A DNA stretch of 64,000 nt from NCBI RefSeq assembly GCF_003265345.1, contig NZ_QFWW01000026.1:310001-374000 (forward strand). Reading direction: 5' to 3'. Of the stretch, positions 33,747-41,752 are shown piece by piece; positions within the stretch are counted from its first letter, which is position 1, and each line of letters begins with the position of its first letter. Position numbers and translations under genes: made by a program. The notes beneath the pieces were generated by a model, which saw only the letters and a program-made list of their open reading frames with translations, searched no databases and was not told where the DNA came from. Source of the stretch: Lentzea terrae. Its GTDB lineage: Bacteria; Actinomycetota; Actinomycetes; Mycobacteriales; Pseudonocardiaceae.

Positions 33747-34826
33747 ATGAACGCTCCGCAGCCGCCAGGAAACCAGTTCGGCGGTCAGCCGCAGCAGGAG
33801 CCCAACGCGGACGCCACGCAGATCGTCCCGGGAGGTGGTGCGCCGTCCGCGGCGAACCCGAACCCGGACGCGACGCAGGTCGTCTCGCCTGGTCAGGTTC
33901 CCGCAGCACCGCAGCAGAACGCGGACGCCACCCAGGTCGTCAGCCCCGGGCAGGTGCCGCCGGCAGTGCCCGGTTCGGGTGGCTTCCCGGCGCAGGGACC
34001 CGGCTCCGGCGGGTTCCCCGCTCAGCAGCCGCCCGCGTACGGCCAGCAGCCGCCGGCCTACGGCGCCCCGCAGCAGCAGCCGTACGGTGCACCGCAGTCG
34101 AACCCGTACGGCCAGCCGCAGCAGCCGGCCTACGGTCAGCCGCAGCAGCCGTACGGTGCTCCGCAGTCGAACCCGTACGGCCAGCCGCAGCAGCCCTACG
34201 GCCAGCCCGGCTACGGCGCGCCCGCCGGCTACGGCATGGCGCCGCCGCCTCCGACCGGTTATGCCGAGTGGGGCTCGCGCTTCGTCGGCTACCTGATCGA
34301 CATCGCGGCGCCGTCGGTCGTGGCGACGATCCTGTACTACATCATCGTCGGCATCGCGGTCGGTTCTGACGCTCCCGGCCTGCTCGCCCTCGGTGGCGTG
34401 GTGTGGCTCGCGAACCTCGGCTTCATCATCTGGAACACGGTGATCAAGCAGGGTCAGACCGGCCAGTCGATCGGCAAGAAGGTCGCGAAGATCAAGCTGG
34501 TCTCCGAGGAGACCATGCAGCCGCTCGGTGGCGGTACGACGTTCGTGCGCCAGCTGTGCCACGTCGTCGACGCCCTGCCGTGCTACGCGGGCTTCTTCGC
34601 CCCGCTGTGGGAGCCGAAGAAGCAGACCTGGGCCGACAAGATCATGAAGTCCATCGTGATCAACGCCCCGGAGACCGCTTCGCCCTACGGCGGTGGTGGT
34701 TACCCGCAGCAGCCCGGTACCGGTGGCTACCCGCAGCAGCCGGGCACCGGCGGTTACCCGCAGCAGCAGCCGGGTGGCTACGGCCAGCCGCCGCAGCAGG
34801 GTTACGGGCAGCAGCAGGGCTGGTGA
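33747..34826 (+). CDS. RDD family membrane protein with Pro/Gln/Tyr-rich tails and DATQ(V/I)V repeats
   Basis: 359-aa homologue of the mycobacterial proline-rich antigen Pra (RDD family). The N-terminal 170 residues are low-complexity. First come three copies of an acidic-Thr motif (ADATQIV, PDATQVV, ADATQVV), then PYGQPQQP-type repeats. The RDD domain follows (YAEWGSRFVGYLIDIAAPSV, then TVIKQGQTGQSIGKKVAKIK) with two or three helices. The C-terminus returns to GGYPQQPGT repeats. ATG at 33747 sits 12 nt after GGGGG. The gene precedes a small membrane protein with a 4-nt GTGA overlap. The DATQ motifs look like FHA-domain phospho-threonine ligands (pT-x-x-V). Confidence 0.88.
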   Translation: MNAPQPPGNQFGGQPQQEPNADATQIVPGGGAPSAANPNPDATQVVSPGQVPAAPQQNADATQVVSPGQVPPAVPGSGGFPAQGPGSGGFPAQQPPAYGQQPPAYGAPQQQPYGAPQSNPYGQPQQPAYGQPQQPYGAPQSNPYGQPQQPYGQPGYGAPAGYGMAPPPPTGYAEWGSRFVGYLIDIAAPSVVATILYYIIVGIAVGSDAPGLLALGGVVWLANLGFIIWNTVIKQGQTGQSIGKKVAKIKLVSEETMQPLGGGTTFVRQLCHVVDALPCYAGFFAPLWEPKKQTWADKIMKSIVINAPETASPYGGGGYPQQPGTGGYPQQPGTGGYPQQQPGGYGQPPQQGYGQQQGW

Positions 34827-35344
34827 ATCCCCAGCAGCCGTACCAGCCCCCGGTCACTCCCCAGTGGCCGGGGGCTGGCCCGTATCAGGGGCCAGGTGGT
34901 CCCGGTCCGGCGCGTCCGAGCGGCGCGACGGGCGTGCTCGGCGGTCTCTCAGCGGCGCTGGGTGGCCTGGTGCTCGTCAGCGGCACGATCTGGGCGTTGG
35001 TCAAGATCGGCGGGACGTTCGGCTTCCTGATCGAGGCGGTCACCCCGATGATCCTGCTGGTGTTGCAGCTGCTCGCGTCGGTGCTGCTGCTCATCGGCGG
35101 CCTGCTGCTGTGCCTGCGAGTGGGCTTCGCGAGGTTCCTCATCCCGGTCGGTGCCGTCGTGGTCGTGGCCGTCGTCGGGCTGGCGATCGCGCAGGACTAC
35201 CCGTTCGGCGCGGTGATCCCGCCGCTGTGGTTCGCGCTGCTGCACGTGCAGGACATCGTGTGGTTCTCGCTGCTGTTCGCACTGCTGGGTTCACTGTTCG
35301 GACTACTGCCGTCGACCGCCAGATGGGTGCGTACGCTTGGGTGA
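34823..35344 (+). CDS. Small four-helix membrane protein, unknown
   Basis: 173-aa protein with a Pro/Gly-rich cytoplasmic N-terminus (QPYQPPVTPQWPG) like the tail of its upstream neighbour and four hydrophobic segments. GTG at 34823 overlaps the RDD stop as GTGA, and its own stop overlaps metB, so the three genes are translationally coupled. No catalytic motif is seen. I infer only that it works with the RDD protein at the membrane. Confidence 0.72.
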   Translation: MNPQQPYQPPVTPQWPGAGPYQGPGGPGPARPSGATGVLGGLSAALGGLVLVSGTIWALVKIGGTFGFLIEAVTPMILLVLQLLASVLLLIGGLLLCLRVGFARFLIPVGAVVVVAVVGLAIAQDYPFGAVIPPLWFALLHVQDIVWFSLLFALLGSLFGLLPSTARWVRTLG

Positions 35345-36489
35345 TGAGCACTCCCTACGGCTTCGCGACCAGGGCGATCCACGCCGGTCAGGACCCGGAC
35401 CCGACCACGGGCGCGGTGAACGTGCCCATCTACGCGACGTCGACCTACGCCCAGGACGGCGTGGGCGGTCTGCGTGAGGGCTTCGAGTACTCGCGGACCG
35501 GCAACCCGACCCGCCGCGCGCTGGAGACCGCCCTCGCGTCGCTGGAACGGGGCCGCTACGGCCGCGCGTTCTCGTCCGGCATGGGTGCGACCGACGCGGC
35601 GCTGCGCACGTTCCTCAAGCCCGGCGACCACATCGTCATCCCGAACGACGCGTACGGCGGCACGTTCCGGCTGATCGACAAGGTCTTCTCGCAGTGGGGC
35701 GTGACCCACTCGCCGGCGCCCGTCACCGACGTCGACGCCATCCGCGCGGCGATCACCCCGGCGACGAAGCTCGTGTGGATCGAGACGCCGACCAACCCGC
35801 TGCTGAACATCGGCGACGTCGCCGCCATCGCCGAGGTGGCGCACGCCGCGGGCGCCAAGTTCGTGGTGGACAACACCTTCGCCTCGCCGGCCCTGCAGAC
35901 CCCGCTGGAGCTCGGCGCCGACGTGGTGCTGCACTCGACCACCAAGTACATCGGCGGCCACTCCGACGTCGTGGGCGGCGCGCTCATCACCTCGGACGAG
36001 GAGATCGACGCGGCGTTCGGCTTCCTGCAGAACGGCGCGGGCGCGGTCCCCGGCCCGTTCGACGCCTACCTGACGTTGCGCGGCCTCAAGACCCTCGAGC
36101 TGCGCATGGAGAAGCACTCGGACAACGCCGAGCTGATCGCCGAGGCCCTGGTGCGGCACCCGAAGGTGCGCAAGGTGTTCTACCCCGGCCTGGAGTCGCA
36201 CCCGAACCACGAGGTGGCGGCCAAGCAGATGCGCCGGTTCGGCGGCATGGTGTCGTTCCTCGTCGACGGCGGCGAGCAGGCCGCTCTGGACGTGTGCGCG
36301 CGCACCAAGCTGTTCACGCTCGCGGAGTCGTTGGGCGGCGTCGAGTCGTTGATCGAGCACCCCGGCAAGATGACCCACGCCTCCACGGCGGGTTCGATGC
36401 TGGAGGTCCCCGCGGACCTGGTCCGCGTCTCCGTGGGCATCGAGTCCGGCGACGACCTGGTGGCCGACCTCCTCGAAGCCCTGGGCTGA
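35344..36489 (+). CDS. metB: Cystathionine gamma-synthase/lyase family PLP enzyme
   Basis: 381-aa enzyme of the Cys/Met metabolism PLP family. The PLP lysine is in VLHSTTKYIGGHSDVVGG; other family motifs are EYSRTGNPTR, FSSGMGATDA, WIETPTNPLL and VDNTFASP. It makes cystathionine from an activated homoserine, or cleaves it. The cbs gene two positions upstream indicates transsulfuration, as in mycobacteria. ATG at 35344 overlaps the upstream stop by 1 nt (TGATG). A strong terminator follows. Confidence 0.93.
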   Translation: MSTPYGFATRAIHAGQDPDPTTGAVNVPIYATSTYAQDGVGGLREGFEYSRTGNPTRRALETALASLERGRYGRAFSSGMGATDAALRTFLKPGDHIVIPNDAYGGTFRLIDKVFSQWGVTHSPAPVTDVDAIRAAITPATKLVWIETPTNPLLNIGDVAAIAEVAHAAGAKFVVDNTFASPALQTPLELGADVVLHSTTKYIGGHSDVVGGALITSDEEIDAAFGFLQNGAGAVPGPFDAYLTLRGLKTLELRMEKHSDNAELIAEALVRHPKVRKVFYPGLESHPNHEVAAKQMRRFGGMVSFLVDGGEQAALDVCARTKLFTLAESLGGVESLIEHPGKMTHASTAGSMLEVPADLVRVSVGIESGDDLVADLLEALG

Positions 36490-36505
36490 GTTCTTCGGCA
36501 ACGCG

Positions 36506-36536
36506 AAAGGCCCCCTCCGGCTGAGAGGGGGCCTTT
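36506..36536 (+). terminator. Rho-independent terminator after metB
   Basis: AAAGGCCCCCTC (36506-36517) and GAGGGGGCCTTT (36525-36536) form a perfect 12-bp stem with a 7-nt loop, ending in TTTC. It lies between convergent metB and the small secreted-protein gene, so it may act both ways. Confidence 0.85.
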
Positions 36537-36543
36537 CTGCGTC

Positions 36544-36789
36544 TCACGGTTTCTTGGAGCCGCCGAACCTGTCCACGTTCTCGGTCTCGGCCGCCGGCGC
36601 CGCTGGTAGGTCAGCGCCGTTGACGCAGCCGCCGACGAACTCGATCGACTCGCCCGTTCGGACGAAGCGGCCGGCTTCGTCACACCCGGCGTGCGCCACG
36701 GTCAGGAACGCCGCTCCGGTCAGAGCCGCAGCCGTGGTCACGGCTCCGACCAGCGGAATCACCGCGGCCACGCGTCGTGCGAGTGCCAT
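36544..36789 (-). CDS. Small secreted or membrane-anchored protein
   Basis: 81-aa protein. ARRVAAVIPLVGAVTTAAAL followed by AFLTVAHAGC is a signal peptide or anchor with an Ala-x-Ala-like site near residue 35. The mature part has two cysteines (GCDEAG and GGCVNG) that could form a disulphide. ATG at 36789 has GGAGG six bases upstream; the frame to 36825 begins with an unlikely leader. No family is recognised. It lies head-to-tail with hppD, 54 bp downstream of it. Confidence 0.62.
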   Translation of the reverse strand: MALARRVAAVIPLVGAVTTAAALTGAAFLTVAHAGCDEAGRFVRTGESIEFVGGCVNGADLPAAPAAETENVDRFGGSKKP

Positions 36790-36843
36790 GCCACCTCCCC
36801 ACGATGTGTATCCCCCGTAAAGCACCTTACCGGGGGAACGCCA

Positions 36844-38025
36844 TCAGAGGTTGCCGCGTCGCTCCTGCTCGCGCTCGATCGCCTCGAAAAGGGCCTTGAA
36901 GTTGCCCTTGCCGAAGCCCAGCGAACCGTGCCGCTCGATCAGCTCGTAGAACACCGTCGGGCGGTCGCCGATGGGCTTGGTGAAGATCTGCAGCAGGTAG
37001 CCGTCCTCGTCGCGGTCGACCAGGATGCGGTGCTCCTTGAGGGTCTCGATCGGCACTCGGACCTCGCCGATCCGCGCACGCAGCTCCGGGTCGTCGTAGT
37101 AGGAGTCGGGCGTCTCGAGGAACTCGACACCGGCGTCGCGCATGGCGGTGACCGTGCGGATGATGTCGTTGGTCGCCAGCGCGATGTGCTGCACGCCGGC
37201 GCCCTCGTAGAACTCGAGGTACTCGTCGATCTGCGACTTCTTCTTCGCGATGGCCGGCTCGTTCAGCGGGAACTTGACCCGGTGGTTGCCGTTGGAGACG
37301 ACCTTGGACATCAGCGCCGAGTAGTCGGTGGCGATGTCGTCGCCGATGAACTCCGCCATGTTCACGAAGCCCATGACGCGGTTGTACCACTCGACCCAGT
37401 AGTCCATCTTGCCGAGCTCGACGTTGCCGACGCAGTGGTCGACGGCCTGGAAGAGGCGCTTCGGCGCACCCTCCGGCCGCTTGACCGTGGACGTCCGCGC
37501 GACGTAACCGGGCAGGTAGGGGCCGGTGTACTTGGAGCGGTCCACCAGCGTGTGGCGGGTCTCGCCGTAGGTCGCGATGGCCGCGAGACGGACGGTGCCG
37601 TGCTCGTCGGAGACGTCGTGCGGCTCCTCCAGCACGGTGGCGCCCTGCTCACGCGCGTGCTTGATGCACTGGTCGACGTCGCCGACCTCCAGCGCCAGGT
37701 CGATCACGCCGTCGCCGTGGCGGCGGTGGTGGTCGAGGAGCTCGGAGCCGGGCGTGACGCCGCCGTGGATCACGAAGCGGGCCGAGCCCGACTTCAGCAC
37801 GAACGACTTGTGGGAGCGTTGGCCGGTCTCGGGGCCCGCGTAGGCCACGAGCTCCATGCCGAACGCCACCTGGTACAGCCACGCGGTCTGCGTGGCGTTG
37901 CCCGCGACGAACACCACGGCGTCCATGGCGCGCACGGGGAAGGGGTCCTTGGTCGCGTCGTAGTCGACCAACCCCACGAGCTGCCGGAGCTGGTCGTAGC
38001 TCACGTCGTCAAGCTGCTGCGTCAT
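36844..38025 (-). CDS. hppD: 4-Hydroxyphenylpyruvate dioxygenase
   Basis: 393-aa non-haem Fe(II) dioxygenase converting 4-hydroxyphenylpyruvate to homogentisate in tyrosine catabolism. The three metal ligands are visible: His197 in FQAVDHCVG, His281 in GVQHIAL and Glu362 in FYELIERHG. Two vicinal-oxygen-chelate domains are present. ATG at 38025. The gene is divergent from an Lrp/AsnC regulator across 74 bp, a typical arrangement for control of amino-acid catabolism. Confidence 0.95.
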   Translation of the reverse strand: MTQQLDDVSYDQLRQLVGLVDYDATKDPFPVRAMDAVVFVAGNATQTAWLYQVAFGMELVAYAGPETGQRSHKSFVLKSGSARFVIHGGVTPGSELLDHHRRHGDGVIDLALEVGDVDQCIKHAREQGATVLEEPHDVSDEHGTVRLAAIATYGETRHTLVDRSKYTGPYLPGYVARTSTVKRPEGAPKRLFQAVDHCVGNVELGKMDYWVEWYNRVMGFVNMAEFIGDDIATDYSALMSKVVSNGNHRVKFPLNEPAIAKKKSQIDEYLEFYEGAGVQHIALATNDIIRTVTAMRDAGVEFLETPDSYYDDPELRARIGEVRVPIETLKEHRILVDRDEDGYLLQIFTKPIGDRPTVFYELIERHGSLGFGKGNFKALFEAIEREQERRGNL

Positions 38026-38060
38026 GCCTCACAGCATGATTCCATCTAACAGGGTGAGCA

Positions 38061-38080
38061 ACAGTCAGCGATTTTGCTGT
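38061..38080. promoter_or_regulatory. Candidate Lrp/AsnC-type operator between hppD and its regulator
   Basis: ACAG (38061-38064) and CTGT (38077-38080) flank CAGCGATTTTGCTG, an imperfect palindrome with an AT-rich centre. This fits the pattern of Lrp-family sites and lies in the 74-bp divergent gap. Confidence 0.4.
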
Positions 38081-38099
38081 GCATCTTGTACAGTGATCT

Positions 38100-38612
38100 A
38101 TGCCTTCGGATCAGCAGAGTGAGCACTCTGACCAGCCCGTGGACGAACTGGACGCAAGGCTGCTGTTGCTCTTGACGGACGAGCCGCGCCTCGGCGTTCT
38201 CGAATGCTCCCGCCGACTGGGCGTCGCGCGGGGAACGGTGCAGGCCCGGCTTGACCGATTGGTCGAGCGCGGCGTGCTCACCGGGTTCCCGCCCGCGCTG
38301 GATCTGGGCGCGATGGGCTACGGGCTGACGGCGTTCGCGGTGGTGGAGATCGCGCAGGGCCGGCGTGCCGAGGTGTGCGAGGGGCTGGCCGCGATCCCCG
38401 AGGTCTGCGAGGTGCACGCGACGACCGGCCAGGGCGACCTCTTCGTGCGAATGGTCGCTCGGTCGAACGCGGACCTGCAGCGCGTGGTCGACCACGTCGT
38501 GGACGTGCCACACGTGAGGCGTTTGTCGACCTCCATCGCTTTGTCGACACCGGTGCCTCCACGCGTGCGGCCGTTGCTGGAACGCGTGAAGGGGCGGCCA
38601 CCTCGTGGGTGA
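38100..38612 (+). CDS. Lrp/AsnC family transcriptional regulator
   Basis: 170-aa feast/famine regulator. The N-terminal helix-turn-helix spans about residues 15-65 (ELDARLLLLLTDEPRLGVLE, then GVARGTVQARLDRLVERGVL). The C-terminal RAM/alpha-beta sandwich domain includes VHATTGQGDLFVRMVA, the effector-binding loop. Such regulators often sense an aromatic or branched amino acid; the divergent hppD makes tyrosine, phenylalanine or their keto acids likely effectors (inference). The end overlaps its terminator hairpin. Confidence 0.9.
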   Translation: MPSDQQSEHSDQPVDELDARLLLLLTDEPRLGVLECSRRLGVARGTVQARLDRLVERGVLTGFPPALDLGAMGYGLTAFAVVEIAQGRRAEVCEGLAAIPEVCEVHATTGQGDLFVRMVARSNADLQRVVDHVVDVPHVRRLSTSIALSTPVPPRVRPLLERVKGRPPRG

Positions 38613-38622
38613 CCGCCCCTTC
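38588..38622. terminator. Terminator overlapping the regulator stop
   Basis: GAAGGGGCGG (38588-38597) pairs with CCGCCCCTTC (38613-38622), a 10-bp stem with a 15-nt loop that includes the stop codon, between the convergent regulator and greA genes. Confidence 0.65.
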
Positions 38623-38636
38623 GTACGTTTTCGGGA

Positions 38637-39125
38637 CTATCCCGCGTAAGGCAACGCCGTGATCAGCGTGACCTTCTGGAGCTTGCCGTTGGGCAGCTCG
38701 TACTCGACGGTCTCGCCGTCCTTGGCGCCGTTCAGAGCCTTGCCGAGCGGCGAAGACGGGGAGTAGACCTCCATCTCGCCGTGCGCGCCCTCTTCGCGGG
38801 TCGCGAGCAGGAAGGTCTCGGTCTCGTCGTCGCCTTCGTAGCGGATCGTGAGCACCGTGCCCGGCGCTGCGACACCCTTGGTGGTGGGGGCCTCGCCGAC
38901 CTTCGCGGCCTGGAGCAGCTCGTGCAGCTGGCGGATGCGCGCCTCCTGCTTGCCCTGCTCCTCGCGAGCCGCGTGGTAGCCGCCGTTCTCGCGCAGGTCG
39001 CCCTCCTCGCGGCGGGCGTTGATCTCGGCAGCCATGACCGGGCGGTACGCGATAAGTTCGTCCAGCTCAGCCTTGAGCCGGTCGTAGGCCTCCTGGGTCA
39101 GCCAGGTCACCTGGGTGTCGCTCAC
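38637..39125 (-). CDS. greA: Transcription elongation factor GreA
   Basis: 162-aa GreA, which rescues backtracked RNA polymerase by stimulating transcript cleavage. The N-terminal coiled coil carries the tip acids in REEGDLRENGGYHAAREEQ, and the C-terminal FKBP-like domain contains VYSPSSPLGKALNG and ELPNGKLQKVTL. Of two GTG codons, the one at 39125 is nine bases from GAGGAG and is preferred over 39131. Its neighbours DUF4307 and mca match the order I remember for Rv1080c-Rv1082. Confidence 0.95.
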   Translation of the reverse strand: MSDTQVTWLTQEAYDRLKAELDELIAYRPVMAAEINARREEGDLRENGGYHAAREEQGKQEARIRQLHELLQAAKVGEAPTTKGVAAPGTVLTIRYEGDDETETFLLATREEGAHGEMEVYSPSSPLGKALNGAKDGETVEYELPNGKLQKVTLITALPYAG

Positions 39126-39204
39126 GGTCACCAACTCCTCGTCTTGCTCCGGCGCACGTGTGTGCACCAGATAGTTCCCGGGCCGTGGGCCCGGAACGGA
39201 AAAA

Positions 39205-39226
39205 CACGGCCCGCGCCGGGGCCGTG
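39205..39226 (-). terminator. Rho-independent terminator after the DUF4307 gene
   Basis: CACGGCCC (39205-39212) and GGGCCGTG (39219-39226) form an 8-bp stem with a 6-nt loop. On the minus strand it is followed by TTTTTCC, so it terminates the DUF4307 transcript ahead of greA. Confidence 0.8.
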
Positions 39227-39318
39227 CTTGAGCGTCAAGAGTAACACGTAGACAACGTTCAGCGACGGCGATTTGTTCCCCATCTCGCCGTTTAAACCGC
39301 AGATCACCCGCTTGGCCG

Positions 39319-39741
39319 CTAGCTCGTGGACAAGTAGGGGGGAACCTGGTAAGAGCACCCGAACACCTCGCCGGTGACCGGCGGCTTCGAGGTGCGGAGA
39401 ACTGTTGTCTCGACGACGACGGAATTCCCTGGCGGTACCAGAACTTCGCGTCTACCTGCTTCGTCCCCGTCCTTGGATCGGGCCCGAATGATGCAGACGG
39501 CCGGCTGGTCCGGTTGATCTCGGGAAACCTCGAAACTGACCTTCACACTGTCGTCGCCGAGGATCGTGAACGCGGTCTGCTTCGCCTCGATCGGCTTTGT
39601 GCCGAGATTTCGGTAACCGACGAAGGCGACGACGGCACCTACCGCCACGGCTACAGCGAGTAACCCCCACCGAGCCCATTTGTTCAGCGGCTTTCGCGTG
39701 CTGTTGCCGTACCGCCCCTCGGGGAGCGCGCGTTGCGACAC
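39319..39741 (-). CDS. DUF4307 family membrane protein
   Basis: 140-aa actinobacterial protein corresponding to Rv1081c. One membrane helix (ARWGLLAVAVAVGAVVAFVG, about residues 25-45) anchors an extracytoplasmic domain with VKVSFEVSRDQPDQPAVCII and a conserved cysteine near the C-terminus (FGCSY). Function unknown. GTG at 39741 has GGAGG 11 bases upstream; the longer frame starts with TTG and was rejected. It is divergent from mca, a conserved pairing. Confidence 0.85.
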   Translation of the reverse strand: MSQRALPEGRYGNSTRKPLNKWARWGLLAVAVAVGAVVAFVGYRNLGTKPIEAKQTAFTILGDDSVKVSFEVSRDQPDQPAVCIIRARSKDGDEAGRREVLVPPGNSVVVETTVLRTSKPPVTGEVFGCSYQVPPYLSTS

Positions 39742-39837
39742 TTTCCCGCGCCCTCCTGACTCGCTGGGGAACAATGACAGCCGACGTTCAGTTGTTGAGT
39801 GTCGCAGGACCGTTCACACAGGAGGACCACGGGGGTC

Positions 39838-40707
39838 ATGGCCGACAAGCTGCGCCTAATGGCAGTGCACGCACATCCCGACGACGAGTCGAGCAAGGGC
39901 GCGGCCACGATGGCCCGCTACATCGCCGAAGGGCACGACGTGATGGTCGTGACCTGTACGGACGGTGGCGCGGGCAGTGTGTTGAATCCGGCGATGGACA
40001 GGCCGGACGTCCTCGAGAACATCATCGAGATCCGCCGCGAGGAGATGGCCCGCGCGGCCAAGATCCTCGGCATCCAGCACCGCTGGCTGGGCTTCAAGGA
40101 CTCCGGCCTGCCAGAGGGCGATCCGAAGCCGCCGCTGCCGGAGGGCTGCTTCGCCCTGGTGCCGCTGGAGGAGTCGGTGCCGTCCCTGGTGGAGGCCATC
40201 CGTGACTTCCGCCCGCACGTCGTAGTGACCTACGACGAGAACGGCGGTTACCCGCACCCGGACCACATCCGCACGCACGAGATCTCGATGGCCGCGCTGG
40301 ACGCCGCCGCGGATCCCGCGTTCGACCCGTCGCTGGGCTCGGCGTGGGAAGTCCAGAAGGTCTACTACTCGCACGGCTTCTCGCGCGCGAAGCTGCTGGC
40401 GTTCCACGAGGCCATGGAGGCCCGCGGTCTCGAGTCGCCCTACACCGAGTGGCTCGCGAACTGGGACGCCAACCGCCCCGACGTGATGGACCGCGTGACC
40501 ACGCAGGTCGAGTGCGCGGACTACTTCGAGGTCCGCGACGAGGCCCTGAAGGCGCACGCCACCCAGATCGACCCGACCAGCCGCTGGTTCGCCATCCCGC
40601 AGGAGCTGCAGCGCGAGGTCTGGCCGACCGAGGAGTACGAGCTCGTGCGCTCCGTCGTCGACTCGACGCTGCCGGAGAACGACCTGTTCGCCGGAGTTAA
40701 GGTCTAG
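39838..40707 (+). CDS. mca: Mycothiol S-conjugate amidase
   Basis: 289-aa zinc amidase of the LmbE/MshB family that cleaves mycothiol conjugates of electrophiles and antibiotics to mercapturic acids for export. The metal site is HAHPDDE (His13, Asp16 region) plus His143 in YPHPDH. The C-terminal TSRWFAIPQE segment separates Mca from MshB. ATG at 39838 lies behind GGAGGACCACGGGGG; the frame upstream to 39799 is not needed. Mycothiol metabolism is confined to Actinobacteria, which supports the taxonomic assignment. Confidence 0.94.
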   Translation: MADKLRLMAVHAHPDDESSKGAATMARYIAEGHDVMVVTCTDGGAGSVLNPAMDRPDVLENIIEIRREEMARAAKILGIQHRWLGFKDSGLPEGDPKPPLPEGCFALVPLEESVPSLVEAIRDFRPHVVVTYDENGGYPHPDHIRTHEISMAALDAAADPAFDPSLGSAWEVQKVYYSHGFSRAKLLAFHEAMEARGLESPYTEWLANWDANRPDVMDRVTTQVECADYFEVRDEALKAHATQIDPTSRWFAIPQELQREVWPTEEYELVRSVVDSTLPENDLFAGVKV

Positions 40708-40709
40708 GG

Positions 40710-40997
40710 GTGATTCCCCAGCTTGCGCAGGACTTCGACCTCAGCAGCACGGTGGCCATCGTCGCCGTGCAGCCGTCGAACACGAACGAGAACGACAAGG
40801 GCGGCCAGGGCGAGGACTTCGGCAAGTCCTCCCCGGTCGGCCTCGTCCTGCTGATCGTCTTCTTCATCGCGGTGTTCTTCCTCGTCAAGTCGATGAACAA
40901 GCACCTCAAGCGCGTGCCCGCGTCGTTCGACGAGCAGGCCCCTGCCGCGGACGCCCCGGCCGAGAAGCCCGCGGAGCCGTCGGAGAAGAAGGACTAG
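40710..40997 (+). CDS. Small membrane protein (Rv1083-like)
   Basis: 95-aa protein with an acidic/polar N-terminal part, one hydrophobic segment (VGLVLLIVFFIAVFFLVKSM) and an Ala/Pro/Glu-rich tail (AEKPAEPSEKKD). It follows mca by 2 bp with a GTG start, matching the position of Rv1083. Function unknown. Its stop shares CTAG with the convergent nucleotidyltransferase gene. Confidence 0.8.
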   Translation: MIPQLAQDFDLSSTVAIVAVQPSNTNENDKGGQGEDFGKSSPVGLVLLIVFFIAVFFLVKSMNKHLKRVPASFDEQAPAADAPAEKPAEPSEKKD

Positions 40998-41752
40998 CTC
41001 AGCCGCGTCTCGACCACGAACTCGTGCACCGCCTCGAATGCCGGCGGGTGCTCCGGCAGTTCGCTGCTCTCCCGCGCGATCTGCAGCTCTGCCTGCCAGT
41101 GCGCGAGGTCGGCCTCCAGCCGTTCGGGAGCTGGCCGCTCCGGCACGCCCGCCAGCGCCCGGTGCTCGCCGAGGATCTTGGCCTCGATCAGCGCGGGCAG
41201 GTAGTCCGGGCCGTCGAGCTTCTCCAGCAGCGTCGGCAGGTGCGCGATCACTTCGCCGGTGCGCAGCAGGTGCACGCCGGTCAGCAGCGCGCGGAACGTG
41301 TAGAGCAGCGGCTTGATCTCGCCGGTCCGCTCGAACAGGCGCCACTGCGTCACGGCGAACCCGCGGTAGTGGTGCCCGTGCCGCGAGGTCAGGCATCCCG
41401 CGGCGAGGTCGGTCAGCTTCCGGTGGCCAGGGCCGGAGTGCACGACGAGCGGCGAGAGCAGTTGCTCCAGCACGTAGCCGTTCGGGCGGGTGAGGAGTCG
41501 GCAGAACTTCTCCACGTCGTGCGTGACGAGGTCGATCTCGACGCCGTCCCGCACCCACATCCGCTCCTTGGTCTCCGGCCCGTGCTTCAAGCCGACGACC
41601 TCGTTCAGCGGCAGGACGTGCACGCCGCGCAGGTCCACGTCCGAGTCGCGGGACGGGAACCCGTACAGGTGCGCGCCGGACACGGTCGCGAAGAGCAGGT
41701 CGTGCGACTGCTCGGCGACGACCGCGGTCAGGTCGGGAACCTCGTAACTCAC
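40994..41752 (-). CDS. Polymerase-beta-type nucleotidyltransferase (RlaP-like), copy 2
   Basis: 252-aa nucleotidyltransferase with the palm-domain signature SGAHLYGFPSRDSDVDLRGV (G-S/A...SDxDxRG) and a third carboxylate in GVEIDLVTHDVEKFC. An all-helical C-terminal half follows. This subfamily is known to accompany RNA ligases (called RlaP in comparative studies) and is predicted to add nucleotides during RNA repair. GTG at 41752 overlaps the stop of copy 1 (GTGA), and the gene is the last of a hen1-pnkp operon. The 3' end meets the Rv1083-like gene at CTAG. Confidence 0.82.
   Translation of the reverse strand: MSYEVPDLTAVVAEQSHDLLFATVSGAHLYGFPSRDSDVDLRGVHVLPLNEVVGLKHGPETKERMWVRDGVEIDLVTHDVEKFCRLLTRPNGYVLEQLLSPLVVHSGPGHRKLTDLAAGCLTSRHGHHYRGFAVTQWRLFERTGEIKPLLYTFRALLTGVHLLRTGEVIAHLPTLLEKLDGPDYLPALIEAKILGEHRALAGVPERPAPERLEADLAHWQAELQIARESSELPEHPPAFEAVHEFVVETRLS

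Noticed and set aside
34060..34210. Repeated CAGCCGCAGCAGCC-type sequence as a possible CRISPR or VNTR array
   Set aside because: The repeats are codon repeats of the PYGQPQQP tail in the RDD protein, with no spacers.
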